Positions 27,763 to 37,529 of a stretch of 64,000 nt of DNA are shown here, in pieces. A program made the position numbers and the translations under genes. The stretch is from Cohnella sp. WQ 127256 (lineage in GTDB: Bacteria > Bacillota > Bacilli > Paenibacillales > Paenibacillaceae). The notes under the pieces were generated by a model. It was not told where the DNA came from. It searched no databases and saw only the letters and a list, made by a program, of their open reading frames with translations. Where the stretch lies: contig NZ_JAMZCY010000001.1 in the NCBI RefSeq assembly GCF_024519285.1, forward strand, positions 682,001-746,000, written 5' to 3'. Every line of letters starts with the position of its first letter. The stretch's first letter is position 1.

Positions 27763-28146
27763 TCAGCGGATACCCAAATTGTTGTATTGCCGGATGTGCT
27801 TGATCCGAGTTTCCGCTACTAGGGGTCCACCATTACCTACTCGTAATTGGGAAGATGCGGACACACCGAGTGTTCTGACAAACCCTACTTGGAGGGTGGG
27901 GAATGGGGACTGGCTTTGGAACTGGACGGTTTTACAAGGCTGTAGCGATTGCTTGGGGAGTAGAAATAGAGGATAAGAGGCGAATCGGAATTCGTCATCC
28001 TCGTAGTTGGGTATTGCTCTTTGGACGGCGATTGCTCTGGAAAACTGAGTCACTTTATCACTATCACCTAGCTGAACAACTCCAGATGAACTAACTGTAT
28101 TTACGAATAGACAAGACAGCATGACACAGCGGTATTGTATGCTCAT
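27763..28146 (-). CDS. gerPE: Spore germination protein GerPE
   Basis: 127 residues. SSGVVQLGDSDKVTQFSRAIAVQR and the C-terminal LRVGNGGPLVAETRIKHIRQ (in part) match GerPE (B. subtilis about 130 residues). GerP proteins make the spore coat permeable to small nutrients that trigger germination; they are made in the mother cell. The start overlaps gerPD by four bases (ATGA). It is the last gene of the operon here; no gerPF follows in the 116 bp before the yjcZ-like gene. Confidence 0.9.
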   Translation of the reverse strand: MSIQYRCVMLSCLFVNTVSSSGVVQLGDSDKVTQFSRAIAVQRAIPNYEDDEFRFASYPLFLLPKQSLQPCKTVQFQSQSPFPTLQVGFVRTLGVSASSQLRVGNGGPLVAETRIKHIRQYNNLGIR

Positions 28147-28349
28147 TTGATATCCTCGTTAGGTGGGTTAGGTAGCGGTGCCAATGGCCCTATGATAACG
28201 GATTCTGGAGGGGTGTCGAAGTAAGAGTATAGCGTTATAGATTCCGTGTCCCCAAGCAGGAGAGAGGATGAGCTTGATATCCCCACAAGACAGATGCTGC
28301 CCACGCATACTGGACCATTCGTAACATTCAGGGTTAACGGAGTGCTCAT
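28143..28349 (-). CDS. gerPD: Spore germination protein GerPD
   Basis: 68 residues. VGSICLVGISSSSSLLLGDT followed by FDTPPESVIIGPLAPL is diagnostic for GerPD (about 58-65 residues in Bacillus). It overlaps gerPC and gerPE by four bases each, so it is translated in a coupled chain. Coat-permeability role as for the operon. Confidence 0.9.
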   Translation of the reverse strand: MSTPLTLNVTNGPVCVGSICLVGISSSSSLLLGDTESITLYSYFDTPPESVIIGPLAPLPNPPNEDIK

Positions 28350-29008
28350 GGATTAGAGGATTCCCCTTTCTGAGATTGCTGCTGCTTGCTTAAATAGGCA
28401 GTGAACGCACCTTGAATATCATTTGTCGTCTTATCCTTGATCGAGTCGAACCACTTCTGCTTATCGTCATCTGTTCCTTTACTTGGATAAGGACTCGTAT
28501 TGGCATAATATTGCACGCGACTGTTTAGCTGTTTTTTCACATCTGCTACGACATTTTGACGATGTGTATCCTCTAATGAAACTCCGAATTGCTGCTCCAA
28601 CCCCAGAAGATCATTCGTAGATTGATTGTCCATATAAGCTGCCATCTCATTTTGCAAGATTCCAATAGGGGGCGCGGGTTCGTCTGGTTTTTCAGTCTTA
28701 ACGTTCCAGCAAGAAGGGTCAGGTGTTTCAAGTGATTCGATCCCCGGTATGCCTTGAGGGGATAAGCCGACATTTAGAGTGCCTTCCAGACGGTTTACCT
28801 TTAATTGATCAAAATGATATTCGATGTGAAGGGGCGGTTTGTTCTTTATATCGTTTAGTTGTTGCTGGATACTCGTCAGTTGCTCTGACATTTGCTGGAG
28901 CTTTAATTCGGATTGATAGAGTCGTTGAATCCACCCTGACCAATCCGGTGAAATAGGAGCGGGTGTAGGCGTTTGATAGGATCCGTTCCACATAAAAGGC
29001 TGCTGCAT
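28346..29008 (-). CDS. gerPC: Spore germination protein GerPC
   Basis: 220 residues. A coiled-coil near residues 25-60 (LQQMSEQLTSIQQQLNDIKN) and the block HIEYHFDQLKVNRLEGTLNVG are typical of GerPC, the longest member of the gerP operon (about 200 residues). I chose ATG 29008 with AAAGGAGGG before it; an upstream frame extension overlaps gerPB and lacks a ribosome site. It starts 16 nt after gerPB. Confidence 0.9.
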   Translation of the reverse strand: MQQPFMWNGSYQTPTPAPISPDWSGWIQRLYQSELKLQQMSEQLTSIQQQLNDIKNKPPLHIEYHFDQLKVNRLEGTLNVGLSPQGIPGIESLETPDPSCWNVKTEKPDEPAPPIGILQNEMAAYMDNQSTNDLLGLEQQFGVSLEDTHRQNVVADVKKQLNSRVQYYANTSPYPSKGTDDDKQKWFDSIKDKTTNDIQGAFTAYLSKQQQSQKGESSNP

Positions 29009-29024
29009 CTGAATATCCCTCCTT

Positions 29025-29240
29025 TCAGGTTGGGTTCGGAAGTGGAACGAGTGATAGGGCCGAAGTTGCCTCGGCCAGCTCACCAAGTTGGGGTGCAGCT
29101 TCCTTGAAGCCCCCAGTGTTGTTGAGCTGGGATAAGGACTGTATGCTACCGGCGCTGCCGATTTGCAGGACGGAGGAGTTGGTTACTGCGTCTACTCGGA
29201 GTTGACAGATTGTTATCGTTTGATTTATTGTCCAGTTCAT
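29025..29240 (-). CDS. gerPB: Spore germination protein GerPB
   Basis: 71 residues. Motifs INQTITICQLRVDAVTNSSV, LQIGSAGSIQSLSQL and the end LVPLPNP match GerPB. Start and the gerPA stop overlap (TGATG). Second gene of the operon. Confidence 0.92.
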   Translation of the reverse strand: MNWTINQTITICQLRVDAVTNSSVLQIGSAGSIQSLSQLNNTGGFKEAAPQLGELAEATSALSLVPLPNPT

Positions 29241-29482
29241 CAGATGACCCCCGAGTTACCTAGATTATTTTCCGTGGAGTCTTGAACATCTGGATCGTTC
29301 GTATTCGTAGCACTGACAGCATTATTGCTACGTGATAAATCCCCTGTTAGGAAGGAACCTGAGCCGGCATAGGTTTTGGAAATGCTCGAGGGAGATATTT
29401 GTAGGCTATCCCCGAATTGAACGATGCCGCCACTGCCAACGCTTAGGATTTTGACATTGCCAACAATGCACGGCATGGGCAT
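29240..29482 (-). CDS. gerPA: Spore germination protein GerPA (GerPA/GerPF family)
   Basis: 80 residues. CIVGNVKILSVGSGGIVQFG, then SISKTYAGSGSF and AVSATNTNDPDVQD are hallmarks of the GerPA/GerPF family. Being first in the operon it is called GerPA, but as the only member of this family seen here it may serve both roles. GAAGGAG lies 5 nt before the first ATG; a second ATG two codons later is possible. A sigma-K-like promoter lies at 29512-29540. Confidence 0.88.
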   Translation of the reverse strand: MPMPCIVGNVKILSVGSGGIVQFGDSLQISPSSISKTYAGSGSFLTGDLSRSNNAVSATNTNDPDVQDSTENNLGNSGVI

Positions 29483-29511
29483 AACGACTCCTTCGCTTTA
29501 GGGTCCTGCAT

Positions 29512-29540
29512 CATAGTATGAAGGCGATCGCCTAGAGGTT
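29512..29540 (-). promoter_or_regulatory. Sigma-K-like promoter of gerP
   Basis: On the minus strand AACC (29540-29537), 16 nt, CATACTATG (29520-29512). This matches mACm-N16-CATAnnnTa except for the last base. Predicted start of transcription is about 25 nt before gerPA. gerP is sigma-K-dependent in B. subtilis. Confidence 0.55.
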
Positions 29541-29572
29541 CATCTGTTGGTTGTAGATGAGATGATCTTACG

Positions 29573-29601
29573 CACAGACAGGGTGATTCGGTCATAAGTT
29601 G
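29573..29601 (+). promoter_or_regulatory. Sigma-K-like promoter of the hsp20 gene
   Basis: CACA (29573-29576), 16 nt, CATAAGTTG (29593-29601). Same architecture as the divergent gerP promoter 33 bp away. Confidence 0.5.
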
Positions 29602-29671
29602 AAGGATATCAACTGGGCGGGTCGCGAGGCCTATTGTACGGTCACAAGCGTGTTAAGGGAGGGATGAGGGC

Positions 29672-30133
29672 GTGAGCTCCTTTTTTGATAGTGGACCACT
29701 TCCAGATTGGAAGCATATCCAGCAGTGGATGGGTAAAGATATTCCTTGGAAGCTAATGGAAAATTGGGACCAGGGTGGCGATTCTAATTGGTTGAATCAA
29801 TATGTAAAAAATATGATGCAAAACTCAAAAAATATAGCGCGAGTTCAAGCTCAAAGCTTAGTTCAAATTGAGACGAAGCAGGACGCAAAATTTGTATCCG
29901 TTACGATCAAGCTTGATTCTGATATTGATCTGAACAAATTGCAGCTATTCGCGACCGTGGATCGGCTTAAGATAACTGGGCTGCCTGGGGATAAAAAGCG
30001 CACTGTGCGGTTTCCGAGTCTAGTATACGCCCGAACCGGAAAGGCTGTGATGAAGAAAGAACGCCAGCTCGTTATACGTTTCAAACGACGCCCCCCAGAA
30101 AAGTCTGAATATGAATTGTTTATCCAATCGTAA
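29672..30133 (+). CDS. Hsp20/alpha-crystallin-like protein, probably spore-associated
   Basis: 153 residues. The C-terminal half is a divergent alpha-crystallin domain (FVSVTIKLDSDIDLNKLQLF, then RLKITGLPGDKKRTVRFPS). The N-terminus is short and rich in Trp (DWKHIQQWMGKDIPW). It lacks the IXI tail of active small heat-shock proteins. Start is GTG 29672 with AAGGGAGGG 8 nt before. It is divergent from gerP; CotM/CotP/GerT spore-coat proteins of Bacillus belong to the same family, so a coat or germination role is inferred. It has a sigma-K-like promoter. Confidence 0.82.
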   Translation: MSSFFDSGPLPDWKHIQQWMGKDIPWKLMENWDQGGDSNWLNQYVKNMMQNSKNIARVQAQSLVQIETKQDAKFVSVTIKLDSDIDLNKLQLFATVDRLKITGLPGDKKRTVRFPSLVYARTGKAVMKKERQLVIRFKRRPPEKSEYELFIQS

Positions 30134-30144
30134 ATCGGTATAAT
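30116..30144 (+). promoter_or_regulatory. Sigma-A-like promoter of small membrane gene
   Basis: TTGTTT (30116-30121), 17 nt, TATAAT (30139-30144). It lies over the end of the hsp20 gene and before the small membrane gene. Confidence 0.5.
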
Positions 30145-30206
30145 GCTAAAGGAAGCAATGATTCGGCATTAATTTGGATGAACAAATCTATTTGGGGGTA
30201 TGGATT

Positions 30207-30407
30207 GTGGAAGTCGTCGACGTTTCAAATGTATCGCCAGCATTATTTATTACTGGAGCTATCTTCATCATGGTTATTGGATCTTTCATGAGTGTGGGGA
30301 TATTACGCTTATTCCAGCTTAAGAAGCGCCAAGGTGGCATATTTATGGGGCTATCCGTCGTGTCGTTCGTGATGCTGTTAGTGGTAGTTAATACCTGGTT
30401 TGCATAA
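30207..30407 (+). CDS. Small membrane protein of unknown function
   Basis: 66 residues with two hydrophobic segments (ALFITGAIFIMVIGSFMSVG and IFMGLSVVSFVMLLVVVNTW) joined by a basic turn (RLFQLKKRQGG), so both ends are probably outside. I chose GTG 30207, with GGGGG 8 nt upstream; TTG codons at 30174 and 30192 are alternatives. A sigma-A-like promoter precedes it and a terminator follows. I do not recognise the family. Confidence 0.6.
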   Translation: MEVVDVSNVSPALFITGAIFIMVIGSFMSVGILRLFQLKKRQGGIFMGLSVVSFVMLLVVVNTWFA

Positions 30408-30421
30408 ACAAAATAAACAAA

Positions 30422-30466
30422 GACAGCCCCGAACACAGCGGATTGCTGCATTCGGGGCTGTCTATT
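30422..30466. terminator. Bidirectional terminator
   Basis: A 12-bp perfect stem GACAGCCCCGAA/TTCGGGGCTGTC (30422-30433, 30451-30462). T-rich flanks occur on both strands, between convergent genes. Confidence 0.85.
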
Positions 30467-30483
30467 TAAGAGGATTGAGCGGA

Positions 30484-30717
30484 TTAACGTTTTTTTCTCA
30501 TGCTTGCAGTGCGAGCACCACGTTCTTCGAAATCACCGCAGAAGACATCTTTAACCGATACCGTCGTTACGTGGTGATAAACGGGTACACAATGATGCCG
30601 TTTGATGACTTCGATTTGGTGCACGACATCGACATGCTGAGGATGATAATAATCCTCGAACACGGTTTGAGGTGGGTCGAAAATCGCCTTACCATTACAT
30701 TTAGGGCAATCTGACAT
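30484..30717 (-). CDS. CotD-family spore coat protein
   Basis: 77 residues. The core (YYHPQHVDVVHQIEVIKRHH then CVPVYHHV) is rich in His, Tyr and Val, like inner-coat protein CotD. An N-terminal CPKC and a basic tail ending RKKR flank it. I chose ATG 30717, as AAGGAG is 10 nt before it; an upstream TTG is too close to that site. Expected to be made in the mother cell and placed in the inner coat. No clear sigma-K promoter was found upstream. Confidence 0.72.
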   Translation of the reverse strand: MSDCPKCNGKAIFDPPQTVFEDYYHPQHVDVVHQIEVIKRHHCVPVYHHVTTVSVKDVFCGDFEERGARTASMRKKR

Positions 30718-30875
30718 TCTTATCAAGCTCCTTCCTAGGGATCTGGTACAGTATACGATGAACTAACCTATATGACCTGTTCTAAGGCCTAATGGGCTCG
30801 CCCACATCTCGTTTGACGAATAATCTCATTTCCTGCATAGTAAAGGGATAAGCGTATTTACAGGAGGTGTTTCTT

Positions 30876-31121
30876 TTGGGGAAAAGGAAGATTGCGCGTC
30901 GAACATTACAGGCGCCGATCCAATTTTACCGAAAGTTTATCTCCCCATTAACGCCACCTTCTTGCCGGTTTCTGCCAACTTGCTCGGCTTATGCGCTGGA
31001 GGCGATCGAAGTTCATGGTGCGGCGAAGGGCTCCTACTTAGCTGTCAGAAGAATAAGCAAATGCCATCCCTTTCACCGTGGTGGCTACGATCCGGTTCCT
31101 CTCCCGAAGAGCAAGAAGTGA
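30876..31121 (+). CDS. yidD: Membrane protein insertion efficiency factor YidD
   Basis: 81 residues. The family motif [20 protein letters not shown] followed by [20 protein letters not shown] and [14 protein letters not shown] is complete, with all conserved Cys. YidD is a peripheral membrane protein thought to help YidC/Sec-dependent insertion. TTG 30876 is the likely start: AGGAGGTG (30862-30869) is 6-8 nt before it, while an upstream GTG lies inside that site. Confidence 0.93.
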   Translation: MGKRKIARRTLQAPIQFYRKFISPLTPPSCRFLPTCSAYALEAIEVHGAAKGSYLAVRRISKCHPFHRGGYDPVPLPKSKK

Positions 31122-31140
31122 GGCTTCGATTTAGTTGGGC

Positions 31141-31170
31141 TTGACATGGGTTAAGCAAGTCGGTTATATT
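31141..31170 (+). promoter_or_regulatory. Sigma-A promoter of metG
   Basis: TTGACA (31141-31146), 17 nt, TTATAT (31164-31169), or 18 nt to TATATT. It precedes the T-box leader by about 30 nt. Confidence 0.65.
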
Positions 31171-31199
31171 TTGGCAATCAGATCATATCAAGCATTTCC

Positions 31200-31467
31200 A
31201 TTGAAGGGATAAGTACGAAGACATGCGCCTATTGCAGAGAGCCGGGGGAGCTGAGAACCGGTGTAGGGCAGCTTTGGAAAATGGTCCTGGAGGAATCTTC
31301 TTCGAGTGAGGTGGAGGCTGAGTAAGCCTTGGACTTGTAAGGGGGAGACGCATGTCCGGCGTTATGGATGTTTCTTAATGAGCCTTCGGCTATTTGATTT
31401 GCGAGGGAAAATTGGGTGGTACCGCGTGAGTAACAACTCTCGTCCCATACGGACGGGAGTTTTTTGT
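31200..31467 (+). ncRNA. T-box leader (tRNA-sensing riboswitch) of metG
   Basis: The T-box sequence GGGTGGTACCGCG is at 31414-31426, followed by a terminator (AACTCTCGTCC/GGACGGGAGTT, 31435-31461, then T run). Stem I landmarks are present: AGTA at 31212-31215, the AGAGAGCCGG...ACCGG distal arm at about 31236-31260, and GGAAAATGG where the specifier should lie. The codon ATG at 31281-31283 fits methionine, matching the downstream gene. Uncharged tRNA-Met would stabilise the antiterminator and allow metG expression. The whole 414-bp gap between yidD and metG is this promoter and leader. Class is certain; specifier position is inferred. Confidence 0.92.
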
Positions 31468-31535
31468 CTTTAAACGGAGCTCAACAAGTCAGTTATTGTC
31501 CAGATGATTTTAACTTATTTAGGGAGATGGAATGA

Positions 31536-33572
<2,037 letters not shown>

Positions 33573-33584
33573 TGATGAATTCTT

Positions 33585-33616
33585 CCCCTTCTCTTCCATA
33601 GAGAGGGGGTATTTTG
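33585..33616 (+). terminator. Terminator after metG
   Basis: A 10-bp stem CCCCTTCTCT/AGAGAGGGGG with one G-U pair, followed by TATTTT. Confidence 0.75.
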
Positions 33617-33645
33617 TTGACACCAAGTTGTGAGGGGGCTATAAT
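33617..33645 (+). promoter_or_regulatory. Consensus sigma-A promoter of the zinc transporter
   Basis: TTGACA (33617-33622), 17 nt, TATAAT (33640-33645): both hexamers perfect. Confidence 0.85.
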
Positions 33646-33675
33646 CGTGTTTGTTAATAAAAAAAATTACGATTA
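33642..33675 (+). promoter_or_regulatory. Zur-like inverted repeat on the transporter promoter
   Basis: ATTACGATT (33666-33674) equals one half of the B. subtilis Zur box. AATCGT at 33643-33648 is the matching inverse half but lies 17 nt away instead of next to it; the adjacent left half is degenerate. The repeat covers the -10 box and start site, as expected for a repressor. Confidence 0.45.
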
Positions 33676-33693
33676 AGGGAGAGGCCATCCTCA

Positions 33694-34656
33694 ATGTCAA
33701 AATTATCAAAATTGCTTTTTATATGCCTATGCACAATTGTTGTTGCAGTCGTTTCGGGTTGTGGTAAGGGGGATCAACAAGATGCAGTAGAAGGAAAAAT
33801 TAATGTTGTGACGAGCTTCTATCCTCTGTATTTTTTCGCAAAGGAAATCGGTGGAGATGGAGCCCACGTCATGAACTTGATCCCATCCGGAGTTGAGCCC
33901 CATGATTGGACACCAAAAAGTAGGGATTTGAGCTCCGTATCTAAAGCGCAATTGTTTCTATACAACGGAGCTGGTTTAGAGGGTTGGGTTGATGACTTCC
34001 TTCATGGCCTAGGCTCAGACAGCAAGGTGCTAACGGTGGAGGCTAGTAAAGGTATTAAATTAATACAAGGTAATCCAGAACATGAGGCTGAGCACGAAGG
34101 GGAAGAGGAAGAGGACCATGGTCACTCTGATCTTGACGTTGACCCTCACACTTGGGTGAGTCCCCGCTCTGCCATAGTAATGGCAGCAAACATTTTAGAT
34201 GCTTTTGTGAAAGCAGATCCAACCAACAAAGTAGGTTATGAAGAGCGATATGCCGATTTGGAAATGCGTCTCAAGCAGCTGGATGATCAATATACGCAGA
34301 AGCTTGCTGGATTTGAGCGCCGTGATATTGTTGTGTCTCATCAAGCTTTTGGATATTTATGTCGCGATTACAACCTCAATCAGATCGCGGTTATGGGGTT
34401 GTCTCCAGAAGCAGAGCCGAGATCACAAGATTTGCTTAAAATTATTCGTTTTGTGAAGGAAAACCAAATCCCCTATATTTTCTTCGAGGAGCTCGTTTCC
34501 GAACAATTGGCTAACACATTAGCTAGCGAAGCAGATGTAGAAACGCTTGTGCTTAATCCACTGGAAGGCTTGACCACTGAACAGGAAAAAGCTGGAGAAA
34601 ATTATTTCACATTGAGTGAGAGAAATCTGCAAAACTTGCAGAAGGCTTTGCAGTAA
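33694..34656 (+). CDS. znuA: Zinc ABC transporter substrate-binding lipoprotein (ZnuA/AdcA type)
   Basis: 320 residues, cluster 9 binding protein. A lipoprotein signal ends at VVSGC (Cys23). The fold has GVEPHDWTPKSRD (first His ligand), a His/Glu-rich loop with HEAEHEGEEEEDHGHSD (about 130-146), DPHTWVSPRSA (second His), VSHQAFGYLCRDY (third His) and a late acidic ligand. The His-rich loop is a zinc-transporter trait. It is first in znuA-znuC-znuB and has a consensus promoter with a Zur-like repeat. Manganese cannot be fully excluded because mntR lies nearby. Confidence 0.88.
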   Translation: MSKLSKLLFICLCTIVVAVVSGCGKGDQQDAVEGKINVVTSFYPLYFFAKEIGGDGAHVMNLIPSGVEPHDWTPKSRDLSSVSKAQLFLYNGAGLEGWVDDFLHGLGSDSKVLTVEASKGIKLIQGNPEHEAEHEGEEEEDHGHSDLDVDPHTWVSPRSAIVMAANILDAFVKADPTNKVGYEERYADLEMRLKQLDDQYTQKLAGFERRDIVVSHQAFGYLCRDYNLNQIAVMGLSPEAEPRSQDLLKIIRFVKENQIPYIFFEELVSEQLANTLASEADVETLVLNPLEGLTTEQEKAGENYFTLSERNLQNLQKALQ

Positions 34657-34711
34657 TCTAACATAGAAGGAATAAGGCTCACGGTAGCTTAACGAAAGAG
34701 GAGTATTCTCC

Positions 34712-35485
34712 ATGAACAATAATGAATTCATACAACAGGCAGGATGTCATCGTGAGATTATCCGCTTGGATGGAGTTTCTTTCTCCTTTGACTCCCAGGT
34801 CATCCTCTCCGATGTTTCCTTTAAGATTATGGAACGGGATTTCGTCGGCTTAATCGGGTCCAATGGGGCGGGCAAAACGACGCTGCTGCGAATGATCGTA
34901 GGGCTGACAAGACCTCAGAGTGGGAGTATTACACTATTCGGAACACCCGCTGATCAGTTCAAGGATTGGAATCAAATTGGTTATGTCCCACAGAGAAACA
35001 ATTTTAATCCCTTGTTTCCCGCAACGGTAAGGGAAGTTGTATTATCCGGAATGTACGGTCGGAAGAAGATGTTTCGGCGCTTATCTAAAGAGGACATTAA
35101 CCGCTGTGAGGATGCGCTTGGGGCGATGAAAATTGCAGATCTTGGCGATAAGAAAATCGGAGCCCTCTCAGGTGGGCAGCAACAGCGAGTATTTCTTGCC
35201 CGCGCACTTATCAATAATCCGAAGCTGCTCATTCTAGATGAGCCTCTATCAGGTATAGATATTGAAACGCAGGAAAGCTTCTTCCAAATGATTAAGCATA
35301 TGCATCAGAGGCATAATATTACATTTTTGATGGTATCACACGATATGGAAATGGTGCGTTCCTACTTGGGAGAAGAGCCGAAAGAGCGTTGTGGCAAGCT
35401 TTCGTTCTACGTGCGGCATTCTCATGATCTGGAAAATTGCGAGGGTACGGACTTGCTGCACTCCATTCGGAAAGAAGGTCAGTAA
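34712..35485 (+). CDS. znuC: Metal ABC transporter ATP-binding protein
   Basis: 257 residues. Walker A GSNGAGKTTLLRM, signature LSGGQQQRVFLARAL, Walker B LLILDEPLSGID and the switch His (LMVSHDMEMV) are intact. It powers uptake through the ZnuB-type permease encoded 3 nt downstream. AAAGAGGAG precedes the ATG. A C-terminal stretch with Cys and His (ERCGKLSFYVRHSHDLENCE) could contact metal, but this is speculation. Confidence 0.9.
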   Translation: MNNNEFIQQAGCHREIIRLDGVSFSFDSQVILSDVSFKIMERDFVGLIGSNGAGKTTLLRMIVGLTRPQSGSITLFGTPADQFKDWNQIGYVPQRNNFNPLFPATVREVVLSGMYGRKKMFRRLSKEDINRCEDALGAMKIADLGDKKIGALSGGQQQRVFLARALINNPKLLILDEPLSGIDIETQESFFQMIKHMHQRHNITFLMVSHDMEMVRSYLGEEPKERCGKLSFYVRHSHDLENCEGTDLLHSIRKEGQ

Positions 35486-35488
35486 AAC

Positions 35489-36286
35489 TTGGATCTATTA
35501 TCGGCTGAATTTTTTCAAAGGGCTTTGATCGGAGGGGCTCTAATCGCGGTGACGGCTCCACTAATGGGGCTGTTTCTGGTGTTAAGGCGGTTAGCCATGA
35601 TCGGGGATACGCTTGCGCATGTCAGTATTGCCGGGGTTGCACTCGGATTTCTGATCAATGTATATCCGGTTGCAGTTGGGCTTCTTTTTGCCATATTGGC
35701 ATCCTTCGCTATAGAAATATTGCGTAGAACGTATCGATCTTATGCTGAATTATCAATTGCGATCATCATGTCAGGTGGGGTTGCCCTTGCTTCGCTCTTA
35801 TTTACAATGGGCAAAAATCTAAATATTACTTCTTATTTGTTCGGTAGTATTTATACCCTTGATCGTACGGACTTGATTGTCATTGCAGGTGTTACGGTCA
35901 TTGTACTTACAATGGTGCTGCTACATAAGAAGGAGCTTTTCCTACTCACCTTCGACGAGGATGCAGCTGCAGTCAGTGGTTTGCCTGTCAGATACTTTAA
36001 TATCATGCTCAGTATTCTAACGGCTCTTGTGATTAGTGCGTCTATCAAGATCGTAGGAGCTTTGCTTGTCTCGGCCTTGCTGACCATTCCGGCAGCTTGT
36101 AGTCTTACGCTTTCTCGTAGCTTTAAGCAGGCGGTCGTATTGGTCGTTATTATCGGAGAAGTTGCGGTATTGGCAGGTCTGTGGGTAGCGGGTGTCGCAA
36201 ACCTAGCACCCGGTGGAACAATAGTCATGCTGTTGATTGTTATTCTTGCTGTATCCGTTTCTGTGAAACGTATTTTGCGGGCATAG
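35489..36286 (+). CDS. znuB: Metal ABC transporter permease
   Basis: 265 residues, eight or nine membrane segments, ABC-3 family. N-terminal FFQRALIGGALIAVTAPLMG and the loop LRRLAMIGDTLAHVSIAGVA are conserved family blocks. Start TTG 35489 lies 3 nt after the znuC stop, with GAAGGT upstream. A dimer forms the metal channel. Confidence 0.9.
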   Translation: MDLLSAEFFQRALIGGALIAVTAPLMGLFLVLRRLAMIGDTLAHVSIAGVALGFLINVYPVAVGLLFAILASFAIEILRRTYRSYAELSIAIIMSGGVALASLLFTMGKNLNITSYLFGSIYTLDRTDLIVIAGVTVIVLTMVLLHKKELFLLTFDEDAAAVSGLPVRYFNIMLSILTALVISASIKIVGALLVSALLTIPAACSLTLSRSFKQAVVLVVIIGEVAVLAGLWVAGVANLAPGGTIVMLLIVILAVSVSVKRILRA

Positions 36287-36305
36287 CCCATAGGAGGAGA
36301 GTATT

Positions 36306-37013
36306 ATGTCAGATGTTAACGTTGGGATCGCTTTTGCGGCGGGACTCGCTTCATTCATATCACCATGCTGCTTGCCGTTATATCCCGCGTACCTTTCCTA
36401 CATAACAGGTGTTTCTGTCAATCAAATTAAGACGGACACGAGTCGAAGTATGCGATTTAAGACAATGAGTCATACTTTTTTCTTTATTCTTGGATTTTCG
36501 GTTGTGTTTTTCGCCCTCGCATACGGAGCTAACGTTTTTGCGGATGCATTCAGAGATTATCAGGACACGATCCGTAAAATATCCGCAATTTTCATCGTAT
36601 TAATGGGGTTGTTCTTAATGGGGATTTTCCAGCCTCATCTCCTGATGAAGGAACGTAAGCTGAATATGAAGTGGAAACCGGCAGGGTATTTAGGTTCATT
36701 CGTATTCGGAATTGGCTTCTCAGCAGGGTGGTCACCTTGTGTAGGTCCTATCTTGGGCTCCATCTTACTTCTAGCTGCGAGTAATCCAGGGACTTGGATT
36801 GGACTCACATCCGCATACGCTCTCGGATTTGCGATTCCATTTTTCGTACTCGCCTTTTTCTTAGGGTCAACAAGATGGATTTTGAAATATTCGAATTTGC
36901 TTATGAAAATCGGCGGAGCCATTATGATTATCATGGGGATACTGCTATTTACGGACAAGATGATTTCCATTACCATTTGGTTGCAAGGAATTACGCCATC
37001 ATGGCTTGGCTAA
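36306..37013 (+). CDS. ccdA: Cytochrome c biogenesis protein CcdA
   Basis: 235 residues, six membrane segments. The two redox Cys are in FISPCCLPLYPAYLSY and GWSPCVGPILGSI. CcdA passes electrons from thioredoxin to extracytoplasmic thiol-disulfide proteins; in B. subtilis it is needed for cytochrome c maturation and efficient spore formation. It lies 19 nt after znuB with GGAGGAGAG before the ATG, so it may be co-transcribed with the zinc genes. Confidence 0.92.
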   Translation: MSDVNVGIAFAAGLASFISPCCLPLYPAYLSYITGVSVNQIKTDTSRSMRFKTMSHTFFFILGFSVVFFALAYGANVFADAFRDYQDTIRKISAIFIVLMGLFLMGIFQPHLLMKERKLNMKWKPAGYLGSFVFGIGFSAGWSPCVGPILGSILLLAASNPGTWIGLTSAYALGFAIPFFVLAFFLGSTRWILKYSNLLMKIGGAIMIIMGILLFTDKMISITIWLQGITPSWLG

Positions 37014-37091
37014 TAACGACTGCACATAAGTTGGGGGCTTGCTCCACGCCTATGCAGCAGTGTATGATATTGTAGGAAAGGGGGATTTGCG

Positions 37092-37514
37092 TTGCCAACC
37101 CCAAGTATGGAAGACTATTTAGAACGGATCTATCGGTTGATTGAAGAGAAGGGATATGCCCGGGTCTCCGATATCGCCGAGGGGCTGGAAGTGCATCCTT
37201 CATCGGTCACGAAGATGATCCAAAAGCTGGACAAGGATAACTATTTAATTTATGAAAAATATCGTGGACTGGTCTTAACGAGCAAGGGCAAGAAAACAGG
37301 CAAAAGACTTGTTGACCGGCATTTACTGCTCGAGAACTTTTTGAATATCATTGGCGTCCAGGAAGATAAAGTTTACGGAGATGTAGAAGGAATCGAGCAT
37401 CATCTCAGCTGGAACTCGATTACTTGCATTGAAGCGCTAGTTGAATATTTCAATCGGGATCCATCTCGTGGTGAAGAACTAAGTAAGCTGCGAGCCGAGC
37501 TGGACAATGACTAG
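37092..37514 (+). CDS. mntR: Manganese transport regulator MntR (DtxR family)
   Basis: 140 residues, closely resembling B. subtilis Mnt[41 protein letters not shown] and [12 protein letters not shown] carry the metal ligands (Asp8-type, Glu and two His). It represses Mn uptake genes when Mn(II) is bound. The start is TTG 37092: the aligned N-terminus fits B. subtilis MTTPSME, and GGGGG lies 7 nt upstream. Its position ahead of the yqh cluster is the same as in B. subtilis (yqhN). Confidence 0.94.
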   Translation: MPTPSMEDYLERIYRLIEEKGYARVSDIAEGLEVHPSSVTKMIQKLDKDNYLIYEKYRGLVLTSKGKKTGKRLVDRHLLLENFLNIIGVQEDKVYGDVEGIEHHLSWNSITCIEALVEYFNRDPSRGEELSKLRAELDND

Positions 37515-37529
37515 TAGAATGAATGAACG

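Noticed and set aside
33656-33674. Canonical Zur box (9-1-9)
   Set aside because: Only the right half is exact; the adjacent left half matches 5 of 9, so it is reported only as Zur-like.
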